Positions 1 through 9,829 of a stretch of 64,000 nt of DNA are shown here, in pieces (position 1 is the first letter of the stretch; each line of letters starts with the position of its first letter). Made by a program: the position numbers and the translations under genes. Source of the stretch: Desulfoluna limicola (GTDB lineage: Bacteria > Desulfobacterota > Desulfobacteria > Desulfobacterales > Desulfolunaceae); contig NZ_AP024488.1 in NCBI RefSeq assembly GCF_021654575.1, positions 496,001 through 560,000 on the forward strand. Reading direction: 5' to 3'. The notes beneath the pieces were generated by a model. The model saw nothing but the letters and a program-made list of their open reading frames with translations. It had not been told where the DNA came from and did no database searches.

Positions 1-2715
1 GGGATCTTTGCCAGCAGCTTTGTGATGGGGGGCCTCTCCCTCGGTCCGTGGTTTCTTTCGGGGCTTCACACATACCCCTGGGGGGTTATCGGCAAGGCCG
101 GCCCTCTGTTCCCCCTCTATATCCTTTACGCCACCGTCTCCCTCGGCTACATGCTGCACTGCACCTTCACGGCCATGAAAGCCCAGCAGGATGCCGAGAT
201 GAGGCGCAAGCAGCGTTATATCTTCGCCTCCCTTCTGGGGGGGGTATCCCTTCTTCTGGTGACGGGGCTTACCTTTATCGGAAACCCCATGTACCCTGCC
301 GCCAACTTCATGTTTGTCCCCATGGGGGTGATGGCTTACGGTGCATTGCGCCATCGTATCCTTGATCTCTGGACCATTGTGCACCTGGCTCTCTACAGGC
401 TGGCCTACGCCGCGGTGCTTCTTGTTCCCAATGCCATCATTTTTCTCCTTATAGAGCCTCTGCTCTTCGGGACGAATACCTTTGCCTCCCTCGTCCCCAT
501 ATTGGTCCTCTGGTATTCGGTGAATCACCTGTACGTCACACGGATTCATCCATGGGTGAGCCGGCGCTTCAATCGTAACCAGTATCGGATGAAAGCCGCT
601 GAGAGTAAATTTGCACGGGACCTTCTTATCTTGCGGGATACACGGAGCCTGGTGGCCGAGTTCGGAGAATTGGTGCGCTCCACCCTTTCGTTTGGCTCCA
701 TTCGGTTTTTCTTTGCCCCCAACGAAAATCCGGGCCATCTGACGGACATGGACGGGGAGGTTCTCGCCCTGACCGATGGAACCTCATCCTGGCTTGTGGA
801 GGTGGACCGCCTTATCGATCGCTACCTGCTCAGCTCGGATTGGGTCACGCCTGAAAAGGGCGTGCGCAGTGACCTCATGGATCTGTTTGATGAGTATGAC
901 GGGACGTGCGGGGTCCCCCTGGTTCAGCATGGGCAACTCATCGGGCTCGTGGTCTTTGCCGACAAGGAAGGGGGCCTGCCGGTGACGCCCATGGAGATTG
1001 ACTTCCTTGAAAAGGTGAGCCGCTACCTCTCCATTGCCCTTTATAACTCGCGGGTCTACCAGGCTGTCACCTCCCTGAAGGATCAGCTTGAGCTTCGGCG
1101 CCGTGAACTCTCCAAGGAGATCCTCGAGCGTCGCAGGGCCGAGGAGAGCCTTCGAAAGAGCGAGGCGCGCTACAGGCTTCTGGCCGACAACATCCTCGAC
1201 ACCTTTGTCGTGGTGGGTGTGGAGACCGAAGCCGTCCAGTACGCAAGCCCGTCGTGCAGGAAACTGACCGGGTACCTGGCTGAGGAGGTTGTGGGGACAA
1301 AGTTTCGGGATTTTCTGACGGAGAGTTCCCGAAGAGAGCTGGCCCGGGTTGTTCCTCCGCCCCAGGAGGGGGGGGCCTTTCTGGCAGAGCTGGAGCACAA
1401 GCGAAAAGATGGCGGCACCGCATGGGTGGAGGTGTCCGGTCATTTCATCGCCACCGGAGACGGCCGCATGGAAGTGGTCGGACTGGCACGGGATATCTCG
1501 GAACGCCGGGAGGCGGAGATGGAGAAGGAGGAGCTGCACGGGAAGCTGCGGCAGGCCCAGAAAATGGAATCCATCGGGGTGCTGGCCGGCGGCATTGCCC
1601 ACGACTTCAACAACATCCTGATGGCCATCTTGGGTTACACCCAGCTTGGGGCCATGTATCTTGGGGAGAAGGATGGGGAGGCCGCAGGGGTCGTGGCCCA
1701 GATTGAAAAGGCGGGTATTCGCGCCAAGGAGCTGGTCTCCCAGATCCTTGCCTTCAGCCGTCAGAATGAGCAGAGCCGGCATGCCGTGGATTTTGTGGGG
1801 ATTGCTCAGGAAGCCCTGGCGTTGATCCGGCCGACCCTGCTCTCGGAGGTTGAGATTCGGAGCGAGTTTCCTGAGGAACCGGCCATGGTGGTGGCCGACC
1901 CGGTTCAGATTCACCAGATTGTTGTCAACCTCTGCACCAATGCCTTGCATGCTCTGGAAGAGGGCGGGGGGGGGACCATTGAGGTGGCGGTGACGCGCAC
2001 CACCCTGGATGCGGGGGAGGCCCGGCGATACGGCCTGGAACCCGGTCCCTTTGTGGCCTTGCGGGTGACGGATACGGGGCGCGGGATGGACGACGATGTT
2101 CGGTCTCGCATCTTTGAACCCTATTTTACCACCAAAGGCGCGGGGAAGGGCACCGGTATGGGGCTCGCTGTGGTTCAAGGCATCATTTTAAGCCACAACG
2201 GTGCGGTGGTGGTGGAGTCCCGGGAGGAGAACGGAAGCACCTTTTCGGTTTACCTTCCCGAAGCCGAAGGGGTGACGGAGATCCGGCCTGCGGCGGGTGG
2301 GGTGGACAAGGCTTGTGGCGGCCGCATTCTGTTTGTGGATGACGAGACCATGCTGGTGGAACTGGCCGGTGAGGCCTTGACCCGTATGGGGTTTGAGGTG
2401 GTGGCCATGGACGATCCCGAAGATGCCCTGACCCGGTTTACGGAAAATCCCGAGGATTTTGACGTGGTGGTCACCGACATGACCATGCCGCGGATGTCGG
2501 GGCTGAAGCTTGCTGAGAGGGTCCGGGGCATAAACCCGGAGGTGCCGGTGATTCTCTGCACGGGTTTCAGCAATGATCTCGTGGGGCGAAGGCATGAGGA
2601 CATGGGGGTCTCGGAGGTTCTTTTTAAGCCGGTGCCCATGAAGGGGCTGGCTGAGACCATCCACAGGGTTCGCAGCGGGCAGGCCATGGTGGCACAGGAC
2701 AGTCAAATTCAGTAA
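1..2715 (+). CDS. Hybrid sensor histidine kinase, 5' end cut by window
   Basis: The frame is open from base 1, so the N-terminus lies outside the window; a first ATG occurs at 22. Numbered from that ATG, the product has a multi-helix membrane module (about 1-180), a GAF-like region (about 205-345), a short coiled coil, a PAS domain (about 375-495), a HisKA/HATPase kinase core and a C-terminal receiver. The phosphoacceptor is His527 in the AHDFNN motif, the ATP lid shows GKGTGMGLAVV, and receiver Asp819 sits in the TDMTMP motif with a later FKPVP lysine. It probably autophosphorylates and passes phosphate to its own receiver. The next gene is a close paralogue with the same domain order, so the pair looks like a tandem duplication. 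The signal is unknown. Confidence 0.9.
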   Translation, partial: GIFASSFVMGGLSLGPWFLSGLHTYPWGVIGKAGPLFPLYILYATVSLGYMLHCTFTAMKAQQDAEMRRKQRYIFASLLGGVSLLLVTGLTFIGNPMYPAANFMFVPMGVMAYGALRHRILDLWTIVHLALYRLAYAAVLLVPNAIIFLLIEPLLFGTNTFASLVPILVLWYSVNHLYVTRIHPWVSRRFNRNQYRMKAAESKFARDLLILRDTRSLVAEFGELVRSTLSFGSIRFFFAPNENPGHLTDMDGEVLALTDGTSSWLVEVDRLIDRYLLSSDWVTPEKGVRSDLMDLFDEYDGTCGVPLVQHGQLIGLVVFADKEGGLPVTPMEIDFLEKVSRYLSIALYNSRVYQAVTSLKDQLELRRRELSKEILERRRAEESLRKSEARYRLLADNILDTFVVVGVETEAVQYASPSCRKLTGYLAEEVVGTKFRDFLTESSRRELARVVPPPQEGGAFLAELEHKRKDGGTAWVEVSGHFIATGDGRMEVVGLARDISERREAEMEKEELHGKLRQAQKMESIGVLAGGIAHDFNNILMAILGYTQLGAMYLGEKDGEAAGVVAQIEKAGIRAKELVSQILAFSRQNEQSRHAVDFVGIAQEALALIRPTLLSEVEIRSEFPEEPAMVVADPVQIHQIVVNLCTNALHALEEGGGGTIEVAVTRTTLDAGEARRYGLEPGPFVALRVTDTGRGMDDDVRSRIFEPYFTTKGAGKGTGMGLAVVQGIILSHNGAVVVESREENGSTFSVYLPEAEGVTEIRPAAGGVDKACGGRILFVDDETMLVELAGEALTRMGFEVVAMDDPEDALTRFTENPEDFDVVVTDMTMPRMSGLKLAERVRGINPEVPVILCTGFSNDLVGRRHEDMGVSEVLFKPVPMKGLAETIHRVRSGQAMVAQDSQIQ

Positions 2716-2774
2716 AAGCCACGGGGCTTTTGGCAGGCGGGTGCCGGGTGGGCACCGCAATGGGCAGGACCATC

Positions 2775-5756
2775 ATGAAAGATGCGCAACTTATCTATAT
2801 TTTACCGGCGGCATTGACGCTTTTTACCGGCCTTTTTCTGGCGGGTATTTCCCTGTTGAAGGGCCGGTTTCGGACGGAAAACTTCCTCTTTGCCCTTATC
2901 TGTCTCCTCTGGTCCCTGAATGCTGTCTTCTATTTTGTCCAGCAGCTGGTGCCCATGGAGATGGCAGTGGGCTTTGAGCGGTTGCACCACGCCCTTTATG
3001 TCTGGATTCCCCTTGCGCACCTCCATTTCCTCTACCGGTGGCTCGATTTGCGGAATGCCAGGGTGGAGCGGTTGACCCTCGGGGTGTCCCTGATACTCTT
3101 TGCCTTCAGCCTGACCCCCTGGTACGTGGAAGGGGTGCACACCTATTCCTGGGGGGTGGTGTCCGACGTTGGGCCTTTGTTTTACGCGAGCCTGGTCTTT
3201 TTCAGTGTGATGGCGGTGTACCTGACCCGGATCTGCATGCGCCGCATGGCGCTGGCCCTTTCTGTCGATGAGCGACGGACCTTGTGCGTGGTGACAAGCT
3301 CCCTGGTGGCGTCAGCGGTCCTGGCTGCCCTGAATGTGCTTCCGTTTAAAGGGGTTCCCCTCTACACTCCGGGCAATTATATCTTCCTCCCCATGCTGGG
3401 GCTTGCCTATGCGGTGTTCCGCTATCGGATGCTGAATATTGCCACCATTCTTCACCTCTCCCTGGTCTGGGCGGTGGTCTCTTCCCTGATTCTTGTGCCG
3501 AACCTGGTGGTGCTCTATTACCTGCGTCCCAGCTTCAGTTCCCTTGGGTCGCCCACCCTTTTTCTCTTTTTCCTCTGCTGGTTTTATCTCAACTACCGCT
3601 ACTCCAGAACCATTCAGCCGGTCATCGACCGCATCTTCAGCAGGCAGCGATTTGATTTGAAAAAGGTCGAGTCCCATTTTTCCGAGAACATTCTGCTCCT
3701 GCGGCGGACCGATGAGATGATCAATGAGTTTCGCCGAACCGTGGCGGTGACCCTGCGTATTCGCGGGATAGTGTTCTTTACGCGAAAGGGGGAAGGGTTC
3801 CTGGAGGAGCAGACCGGCCGGGCGCTTGAGTTGTCGGAATCGACCCACCGCTGGCTCTCCCTGCTGCAGGTCCCCCTGGATCGCCGTGAGGTGGAGAGGC
3901 GGGCCAAGACCCGCGAGGTGCGGCGGGAGGTGGTGGCGCTCCTTGAGCAGTGCGGGTGTGCCTACATTGTCTCCCTCTCCCGGTACGGTGAGCTTCTCGG
4001 GCTGGTGCTTTTTCCCGAGAAGGGGAACCACTCGCGCATCACCCTTCGGGAAGAGCGTTTTATCAGCCGCATCAAGGAGTTTGTCTCCATTGCCCTGTAC
4101 AACTCCACGGTGTACCAGAACCTGAGCCGTCTCCAGGAGGAACTCTCCCGGCACACCGATGCCCTGGTGGATGAGGCCGCCGAGCGGAAGCGGGCCCAGG
4201 AGGTGGCCGAGCAGAGCGAGAACCGCTACCGGTTCCTTGCCGAAAATGTCATGGACACCATTGGAATTCTCAGCATTGACCCCCTGGTTTTTACCTACCT
4301 GAGCCCCTCGGTGGTGAAGCATCTGGGGTACGAGGAACAAGAGCTGATCGGTGAGGATGCAAGGACGGTGCTCACCCGGTACTCGGAACGGGAGATTCGT
4401 TCCCTTTTGAGCCATGCCCTGGCGGCACCACGCGGTCATTACAAAGACGCCTTTATCTACGAAACGGAACTCAGGCGCAAGGACGGATCCCGGGTGTGGA
4501 GTGAGATTTCCGCACGCTTTTTACGGGACAAGGAGGAGAAGGCGCGGGAGATCCTTCTGGTGTCCAGGGACATCACGGAACGCAGGCACCTGGAGCGCGA
4601 GCGCGAGGGGCTTCAGCACAAGCTCAGGCAGGCTCAGAAAATGGAATCCATCGGGGTGCTGGCCGGTGGCATCGCCCATGACTTCAACAATATTCTCATG
4701 GCGGTGATGGGCTACACCCAGCTGGCCCTGATGTATATTTCCGACGACAACCCCAAGGCCCGTGACAAGATCATGCAGATCGACAAGGCCGGTCAGCGGG
4801 CCAGGGACCTGGTGGCCCAGATCCTTGCCTTCAGCCGGCAGAACGAGCAGAAGCGCGAGCCTTGCTACCTCCGGGAGCTGGTGCAGGACACCGCGGGCTT
4901 CCTCAGTGCGTCCCTGCCTTCGAATATCGGTGTGCGGTTCACGGCAGGCAAAGGAACGCTGAGGGTGGTTGCGGATTCGGTGCAGATTCACCAGATTATC
5001 ATCAATTTGGCCACCAACGCCTTTCATGCCATTGGTGAAGAGGGGGGGGAGATTCGGATTCACGCCGACGAGGTGATGGTGGACGAAGCCCGTGCCCTTG
5101 AGCTGCACCTGCCGGAAGGACTTTATGTCCGGCTGAGCGTTGCAGACACCGGTCACGGCGTGGACCCGGAGATCGCCACACGTATTTTCGAACCTTACTA
5201 CACCACCAAGGAGGTGGGCAAAGGGACGGGCATGGGGCTTGCCGTGGTGCATGGGATCGTTCTGAACCATGGGGGAGCCGTGAGCCTGGAAAGTGAGCGG
5301 GGCGAAGGGGCGACTTTTCACGTCTACCTTCCGTCAGTCTCCCTCTCTGACAACGGAAAAGAGGGGCAGGAGGCCTTGGACAGGCTGGAGGCAAAGGGGA
5401 CCGTCCTTCTGGTGGATGAGGAGGAGATCTTCATCGATCTGGCACGGGAGGTGTTGGGGCGCCTGGGGTATCAGGTGGAGGCGTTTACCGATGGGCAGAA
5501 GGCCCTGGAGGTGTTCGTTCAGTGGCCGAACAAATACGTGGCCGTGGTGATGGATCTGTTTATCGCCGGGGTCAGCAGTGTTGCCATGCTTCAGTCCATT
5601 CGGGCCCAGGCTCCGGGCATGACCCTGGTGGTGACCTCCGGGAGGCCGGAGGACCAGGTTCGTTCTATCTTGAAGGGGCTCGACGTGTCGGGCATTCTCA
5701 TGAAGCCCTTTACCCTGAAGGAGCTGGCCGAGATCCTGGATCGGGCCATTGCCTGA
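2775..5756 (+). CDS. Hybrid sensor histidine kinase, paralogue of upstream gene
   Basis: This is a membrane kinase with the same layout as the preceding gene: N-terminal seven-helix-like module, GAF-like region, PAS, HisKA (His635 in AHDFNN), HATPase and receiver. I chose the ATG at 2775 because AGGA lies about 8 bases upstream; TTG 2730 and ATG 2760 are in-frame alternatives. The two kinases share a nearly identical stretch around the phosphoacceptor (MESIGVLAGGIAHDFNN). The receiver keeps Asp927 and the Lys of LMKP, but the usual MPxMxG after the Asp is replaced by a FIAGVSS stretch, so its output surface has diverged. The gene starts about 60 bases after the first kinase and is probably cotranscribed with it. 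Confidence 0.9.
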   Translation: MKDAQLIYILPAALTLFTGLFLAGISLLKGRFRTENFLFALICLLWSLNAVFYFVQQLVPMEMAVGFERLHHALYVWIPLAHLHFLYRWLDLRNARVERLTLGVSLILFAFSLTPWYVEGVHTYSWGVVSDVGPLFYASLVFFSVMAVYLTRICMRRMALALSVDERRTLCVVTSSLVASAVLAALNVLPFKGVPLYTPGNYIFLPMLGLAYAVFRYRMLNIATILHLSLVWAVVSSLILVPNLVVLYYLRPSFSSLGSPTLFLFFLCWFYLNYRYSRTIQPVIDRIFSRQRFDLKKVESHFSENILLLRRTDEMINEFRRTVAVTLRIRGIVFFTRKGEGFLEEQTGRALELSESTHRWLSLLQVPLDRREVERRAKTREVRREVVALLEQCGCAYIVSLSRYGELLGLVLFPEKGNHSRITLREERFISRIKEFVSIALYNSTVYQNLSRLQEELSRHTDALVDEAAERKRAQEVAEQSENRYRFLAENVMDTIGILSIDPLVFTYLSPSVVKHLGYEEQELIGEDARTVLTRYSEREIRSLLSHALAAPRGHYKDAFIYETELRRKDGSRVWSEISARFLRDKEEKAREILLVSRDITERRHLEREREGLQHKLRQAQKMESIGVLAGGIAHDFNNILMAVMGYTQLALMYISDDNPKARDKIMQIDKAGQRARDLVAQILAFSRQNEQKREPCYLRELVQDTAGFLSASLPSNIGVRFTAGKGTLRVVADSVQIHQIIINLATNAFHAIGEEGGEIRIHADEVMVDEARALELHLPEGLYVRLSVADTGHGVDPEIATRIFEPYYTTKEVGKGTGMGLAVVHGIVLNHGGAVSLESERGEGATFHVYLPSVSLSDNGKEGQEALDRLEAKGTVLLVDEEEIFIDLAREVLGRLGYQVEAFTDGQKALEVFVQWPNKYVAVVMDLFIAGVSSVAMLQSIRAQAPGMTLVVTSGRPEDQVRSILKGLDVSGILMKPFTLKELAEILDRAIA

Positions 5757-5792
5757 GGCTCCGAGCCGGTGAGGGTGGGTGCTGGCCGGTGA

Positions 5793-5963
5793 CGCCTCCG
5801 GCGGGTCGTTTTTAGAAAAAAGCTCCGCAAAAACGGTTCGGTTGCGACGTGTTAAGCCCAAACGGCATGGGGTGCGAACATCGGTGATAAAATCGAAGTG
5901 GCGCTTAAAGCCTGTTCGTCAAGCTTTTCAAGCGTTTGTCCCCCGGCAGGGCCGCCGGAGGCA
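5793..5963. repeat. Composite intergenic palindromic repeat (B reversed + A forward)
   Basis: Two members of the dispersed repeat family lie back to back between convergent genes. A reversed type-B copy (5793-5836) starts GCCTCCGGCGGGTCG and continues into a run matching the GCGGAGCTTTTTTC unit on the other strand. A forward type-A copy (5911-5963) reads CCTGTTCGTCAAGC and ends GCCGCCGGAGGCA. Both can fold, and they may act as bidirectional terminators or REP-like elements. Confidence 0.7.
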
Positions 5964-5991
5964 CGCTTGCGTTGAATCGTTGCCCAAAAAC

Positions 5992-7818
5992 CTAAGAAGA
6001 GCTTCTGCCGCCCTTGCGGCCAGAGGGCCTTTTTTTCTGGGGCTTGCGTCCGGCTGAGGGCGCCTTGCTGTCCCGTTTTTTGTGGTGTTTTTCTTTCCCC
6101 TTTTGCCCCTGACCGCCTTTGGCGCCGTGCAGGGCACCCTTCTGGCGTTCTTTCGCCTCTTTTTCTTTCTCCACAAAGATCGGTTTTCCAGTCTCCGGGT
6201 CCTTTTCCGTCACGTACATCAGGGTGGAAAGGGTGGACGGGGTGGGGGTGAAGATCTGGGCCTGCTCGGGTCGGGTGTGGAGCACCTCCCTGCAGAATTG
6301 GGCCAGCTCGTCCATCTCGCTCTGACCGCACCCCGGGTGGGCCGCCATGAAGTAGTAGGTGAGAAACTGGGGCTTCCCGGCCTCGGTGGTGAGCTCCTGG
6401 AATCGTTTTCTAAACCGTGCAAGCTCTGTCGTGGGCTTTCCCATGAGGGCAAGAACGGCCTCACTGGTGTGCTCCGGGGCGATCTTCAGCTGCCCCGAGG
6501 TGTGGTGGGCCACCACCTCTTTCAGGTAGCGATCCCCCTTTTTCTTGTCGGCCAGGATCAGGTCGGGACGAATGCCCGAGGCGGAGAAGACCTTTTTGAT
6601 GCCGGGGACCTCCTGCATTTTTTTCAGGAGCGAAAGAAGCCGTGAATGATCCGGTTTGAGGGAGGGGCAGACTCGGGGGTAAAGGCATCGCTTGTCCTTG
6701 CAGGCCCCTTTTTTCAGCTTTTTCTCGCACTCAAAGCCGTACATGTTGCCCGTGGGGCCACCGGCATCAAGGATGTTGCCCTTGAAGCCGGGAAGATGGG
6801 TGAGGTTTACTGTCTCACGCAGGATTGATGCCTCGCTGCGGCTGGTGACCGTGCGCCCCTGGTGCAGAGCAATGGCGCAAAAGTTGCACTCGCCGTAGCA
6901 TCCTCTGTGGGAGGCGATGGAGAAGCGGATGGTCTCCATGGCGCGTACCTCGCCCTGGCTGTGGCACAGGGGGTGAAGCTCCCTGGTGTAGGGCAGCTCG
7001 TTGACGCTGTCCAGCTCCTCGGCGGTGAGAGGGGGCTGGGGAGGGTTCTGGACGAGGTAGCGGGTGTCGTGCTTCTGGACAAGGCCTTTGGCCGTGAAGG
7101 CGTCCGCATTGGCCTTGAAGGCCAGGAACATCCGGGAAAAGGCGTCTTTGTCCTTTTTGACTTCGACAAGGGAGGGGAGTTCAAGGTACCCCTCCACCGG
7201 TTCGTCTGACTTTCGGCAGAGGCCGTAGATGGCGTCGGGTGAGGTGCCCTTGGCCAGGGCCTCGGCCAGCTCCACCACGCTTCTCTCCCCCATGCCGTAC
7301 AGCAGGTAGTCGGCCTTGGCGTCAAAGAGAATGGAGCCGCGGATCCGTTTTTGCCAGGCATCGTAATGGGGCACGCGCCTGAGGCTCGCCTCGATGCCGC
7401 CCAGGACGATGGGGGTTGTGCTTCCCTTGAAATGGCGCCGGATGAGGTTGGTGTAGGCGATGACCGCCCGGTCGGGACGACGGGTGTTGTCGCCCCCGGG
7501 GGTGTAGTCGCAGCGCTTCCGTTTTTTTCCCGAGGCGGTGTAGTTGGCCACCATGGAGTCCAGGGAGCCGCCGCTTACCCCCCAGAAGAGGGCCGGTTCA
7601 CCCAGGCGGGTGATGTCCCGGTCGCTTTCCGTGTCCGGCTGAGCGATGATGGCCACCTTGAAACCGGCCCGATCAAGGACCCGGCCCACCACGGCGGCCC
7701 CGATGGCCGGGGCGTCAATGTAGCTGTCTCCGGTCACCAGAATGACATCGGGGCGCTCCCACCCCAGGGCGTCCATCTCTTTGCGGGTGGCGGGTAAAAA
7801 ACGGGATTTCTTTCTCAT
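5992..7818 (-). CDS. YgiQ-family radical SAM protein
   Basis: The 608-residue product has the features of the YgiQ (UPF0313) family: an N-terminal region with VTGDSYIDAP, followed by a radical SAM core with the CxxxCxxC cluster motif seen as CYGECNFC, which binds the 4Fe-4S cluster that cleaves S-adenosylmethionine. A GGIEASLRR motif, characteristic of the family, is also present. The C-terminal 60 residues are very basic and low in complexity (Lys, Arg, Gly) and may be disordered. The substrate of YgiQ proteins is not established. No good ribosome-binding site is visible before the ATG. The gene converges on the two kinases across a repeat-filled gap. Confidence 0.88.
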   Translation of the reverse strand: MRKKSRFLPATRKEMDALGWERPDVILVTGDSYIDAPAIGAAVVGRVLDRAGFKVAIIAQPDTESDRDITRLGEPALFWGVSGGSLDSMVANYTASGKKRKRCDYTPGGDNTRRPDRAVIAYTNLIRRHFKGSTTPIVLGGIEASLRRVPHYDAWQKRIRGSILFDAKADYLLYGMGERSVVELAEALAKGTSPDAIYGLCRKSDEPVEGYLELPSLVEVKKDKDAFSRMFLAFKANADAFTAKGLVQKHDTRYLVQNPPQPPLTAEELDSVNELPYTRELHPLCHSQGEVRAMETIRFSIASHRGCYGECNFCAIALHQGRTVTSRSEASILRETVNLTHLPGFKGNILDAGGPTGNMYGFECEKKLKKGACKDKRCLYPRVCPSLKPDHSRLLSLLKKMQEVPGIKKVFSASGIRPDLILADKKKGDRYLKEVVAHHTSGQLKIAPEHTSEAVLALMGKPTTELARFRKRFQELTTEAGKPQFLTYYFMAAHPGCGQSEMDELAQFCREVLHTRPEQAQIFTPTPSTLSTLMYVTEKDPETGKPIFVEKEKEAKERQKGALHGAKGGQGQKGKEKHHKKRDSKAPSAGRKPQKKRPSGRKGGRSSS

Positions 7819-8134
7819 ATTTCAGTCCTGATGGTGTTGTAAATGGTGTGCTTCCCTCGTAAGGCCGGGGTACCTTATCACAGGGAAGATGACAATCATA
7901 GCGCGGCAAGGTGAGCTGGTTTGCGAATGCAACTCGGGTGTCGTCATTTAAGACCCTGTCGCGTCCGCCTTCGCTCGGGGTGCGAAGGTGTTCACCGTGC
8001 ATCATAAGCGCGAGAGCTGTCGGTGTTCTTATCTCAATTCATGGATTTAATTCAGCGGAAAAGCTCCGGCGTGTAAAGGGGGCTAAATTTATCGTTTCCG
8101 CAGGCGGCGAGCCTTAGCGAGCCGAATGCATTAT

Positions 8135-8170
8135 GGGGTCCAGGGGATCATCCCCTGGCCGCCGGAAGGC
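8135..8170. repeat. GGGGTCCAGGGG-type palindrome ending in CCGCCGGAAGGC
   Basis: The unit reads GGTCCAGGGGATCATCCCCTGGCC and continues into GCCGGAAGGC, so it joins a palindrome to the same CCGCCGGAGGC core found at the other dispersed repeats. It lies in the 450-base gap between YgiQ and the STAS-like gene. The rest of that gap (7819-8134) shows no convincing gene. Confidence 0.6.
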
Positions 8171-8176
8171 ATGCTT

Positions 8177-8221
8177 CTAAAACAGACAAACCCGGCTGGA
8201 GTGGTTCCAGACGGGTCTGTC
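8177..8221 (-). terminator. Rho-independent terminator after STAS-like gene
   Basis: Read on the minus strand, a stem of CAGACCCG and TCTGGA pairs with TCCAG and CCGGGT/GTCTG around an ACCAC loop, and TTTT follows. It lies about 50 bases past the stop of the STAS-like gene, so it probably ends the argJ-STAS-like transcript. A second stem (AGCCCCG/CGGGGCT) lies at 8232-8261. Confidence 0.65.
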
Positions 8222-8271
8222 GAATATGGAGGAGCCCCGCCATGGATGGGTGACGGGGCTTGAAAGGCGTT

Positions 8272-8643
8272 TTAAAGGGCTTGGTCCAGAAGGATTTCCG
8301 CCTCTTCAAGGGTTGGGGCCGAGTCCACGCTGTACGCGGGCCAGACCAGGCTTTCGTGCTCGTAGGTAAAATGGGCGGCTTTTTGTTCCGGTGAGTTCAC
8401 CCGGACCACTCGACCGATGGCGGAGTCCCAGAGGGCTTCCTGGCAAAGGCGCATGAAGTTGTCTGAGAGGTCCTCGGCAAGGGCGTAGTGCCGAAGGTCC
8501 GTGACGCAGGTAAATCGCCGGGACAATTGGTGCACTGCACGTTGCACCTTGTGAACAATCTCGGCCAGTTCGTCTGCCTGATTGATCCTTCCCAGGGTGA
8601 AATAGAGCCGGTTTTTTTCGACATCCACTCTGATTTCATGCAT
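8272..8643 (-). CDS. Small STAS/SpoIIAA-like protein, function unknown
   Basis: The ORF is open further upstream into argJ, but the ATG at 8643 (MHEIRV) is preceded by GGGAGAAGAGAAG and gives a 123-residue protein that does not overlap argJ. The alternating beta/alpha pattern (a YFTLG strand, a helix of about 20 residues, FTCVTDLR, then a helix) resembles the SpoIIAA/STAS-like fold of small regulatory proteins. I recognise no catalytic motif. It starts 19 bases after the argJ stop and is likely cotranscribed with it. The fold assignment is inference from pattern only. Confidence 0.7.
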   Translation of the reverse strand: MHEIRVDVEKNRLYFTLGRINQADELAEIVHKVQRAVHQLSRRFTCVTDLRHYALAEDLSDNFMRLCQEALWDSAIGRVVRVNSPEQKAAHFTYEHESLVWPAYSVDSAPTLEEAEILLDQAL

Positions 8644-8662
8644 CGCTTCTCTTCTCCCCTCA

Positions 8663-9829
8663 TCAAGATGAATAGTAGGCTGCGTTTTCTTTGATATATC
8701 CTTCGGTGAGGTCGCAACCATACGCGGTGGCAGAGGCTTCTCCCACGCACAGGGAGACGGTGATGGCGACATGTTCACCGGCCAGAAGGCTGCGGACCTT
8801 GCTTTCGTTAAAATCGACACGCTGCTGATCTTCGTAGACCAGGGTCTCGTTAATGGTGATGGAAAGAGTCTCCGGCTTTACCGTGCAGTGGGTGCACTTG
8901 CCCACGGCCATGAGAATACGGCCAATGTTGGGATCGGCGCCGTAGGCCATGGTTTTGATCAGGGGGGAGTTGATGAGGGCCTTGGCAAGGAAACGGGCTT
9001 CGGTTTCACTTGCCGCCCCGTCAACGGTTGCAGTGAGAAGCTTGGTGGCCCCTTCACCGTCCCGGGCCAGAAGGCGAGTCATTTCAACGCAGGCCTCGCT
9101 CAGGGCCTTTGCAAACAGGTCGTGATCCACAGGGCCGGCAAGGCCGTTGGCCAGGGCGAGACAGGTATCGGAGGTGCTGGTGTCGGAATCCACGGAGAGC
9201 ATGTTGAAGGAGTCTTTCACCGCCTCGCGCAGCATGCGGTCCAGGGCTGGGACGGGGATCTCCGCATCGGTGAGGACATAGACCAGCATGGTGGCCATGT
9301 TGGGCTCGATCATGCCGGAGCCTTTGCCGATGACGGTGAGGGTTGCCCCATCCACCTCAAGGGAGATGGCTTTCGGGTAGGTATCGGTGGTCATGATCCC
9401 TTCGGCACCCACCAGGGGATCCGTGGTCAGGCCTTCGCCGATGGTGGCAATGCCGGCTTCAATTTTATCGATGGGCAGCTGGCATCCGATGACGCCGGTG
9501 GAGCTCATGATGACTTCATTTTCTGGAATATCGAAGGATGTTGAGACGGCACGGGCCATGCGGCGGGCGTTTTCAATGCCCGTCTCACCGGTGCCGACAT
9601 TGCTGACACGGCTGTTGACCACCACAGCGCGCAGCTGTCCGTGGCGTATGATCTCGCGGCCCAGAATGATGGGAGCCCCGGGAAAAAGGTTGCGTGTAAA
9701 GACGCCTGCGGCGTTGGCGGTGACATCGGAAAGGAAGATGGAGAGGTCTTTTCCCTCTTCTTTGATGCCACAGTTCATGCTGGCGCAACGAAACCCCTTC
9801 GCCATGACAGGTGGTGTGTGAAACTTCAT
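8663..9829 (-). CDS. argJ: Glutamate N-acetyltransferase / amino-acid acetyltransferase
   Basis: ArgJ transfers acetyl from N-acetylornithine to glutamate (and may use acetyl-CoA) in the cyclic arginine pathway. The 388-residue length is typical. The family's self-cleavage site is present as EPNMATMLVY, with Thr180 expected to become the N-terminal nucleophile of the beta chain. The N-terminal GFRCASMNCGIK and C-terminal ATAYGCDLTEGYI motifs also fit. The ATG at 9829 has AGGAG seven bases upstream. No other arg genes lie nearby; the only partner is the small STAS-like gene downstream. Confidence 0.95.
   Translation of the reverse strand: MKFHTPPVMAKGFRCASMNCGIKEEGKDLSIFLSDVTANAAGVFTRNLFPGAPIILGREIIRHGQLRAVVVNSRVSNVGTGETGIENARRMARAVSTSFDIPENEVIMSSTGVIGCQLPIDKIEAGIATIGEGLTTDPLVGAEGIMTTDTYPKAISLEVDGATLTVIGKGSGMIEPNMATMLVYVLTDAEIPVPALDRMLREAVKDSFNMLSVDSDTSTSDTCLALANGLAGPVDHDLFAKALSEACVEMTRLLARDGEGATKLLTATVDGAASETEARFLAKALINSPLIKTMAYGADPNIGRILMAVGKCTHCTVKPETLSITINETLVYEDQQRVDFNESKVRSLLAGEHVAITVSLCVGEASATAYGCDLTEGYIKENAAYYSS

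Noticed and set aside
784..2178. A 464-codon minus-strand frame opposite the first kinase, and similar long frames at 3312-4439, 8771-9544, 11045-11869, 21773-23092 and 35045-36469
   Set aside because: They mirror well-supported genes, have Pro/His/Gly-rich translations typical of the reverse strand of G+C-rich genes, and lack domains and ribosome-binding sites.
2716..2774. GEMM-like words (AAAGCCACGGGG) between the first two kinases
   Set aside because: They form a simple AAAGCC/GGCTTTT hairpin, and the rest of the aptamer is absent.
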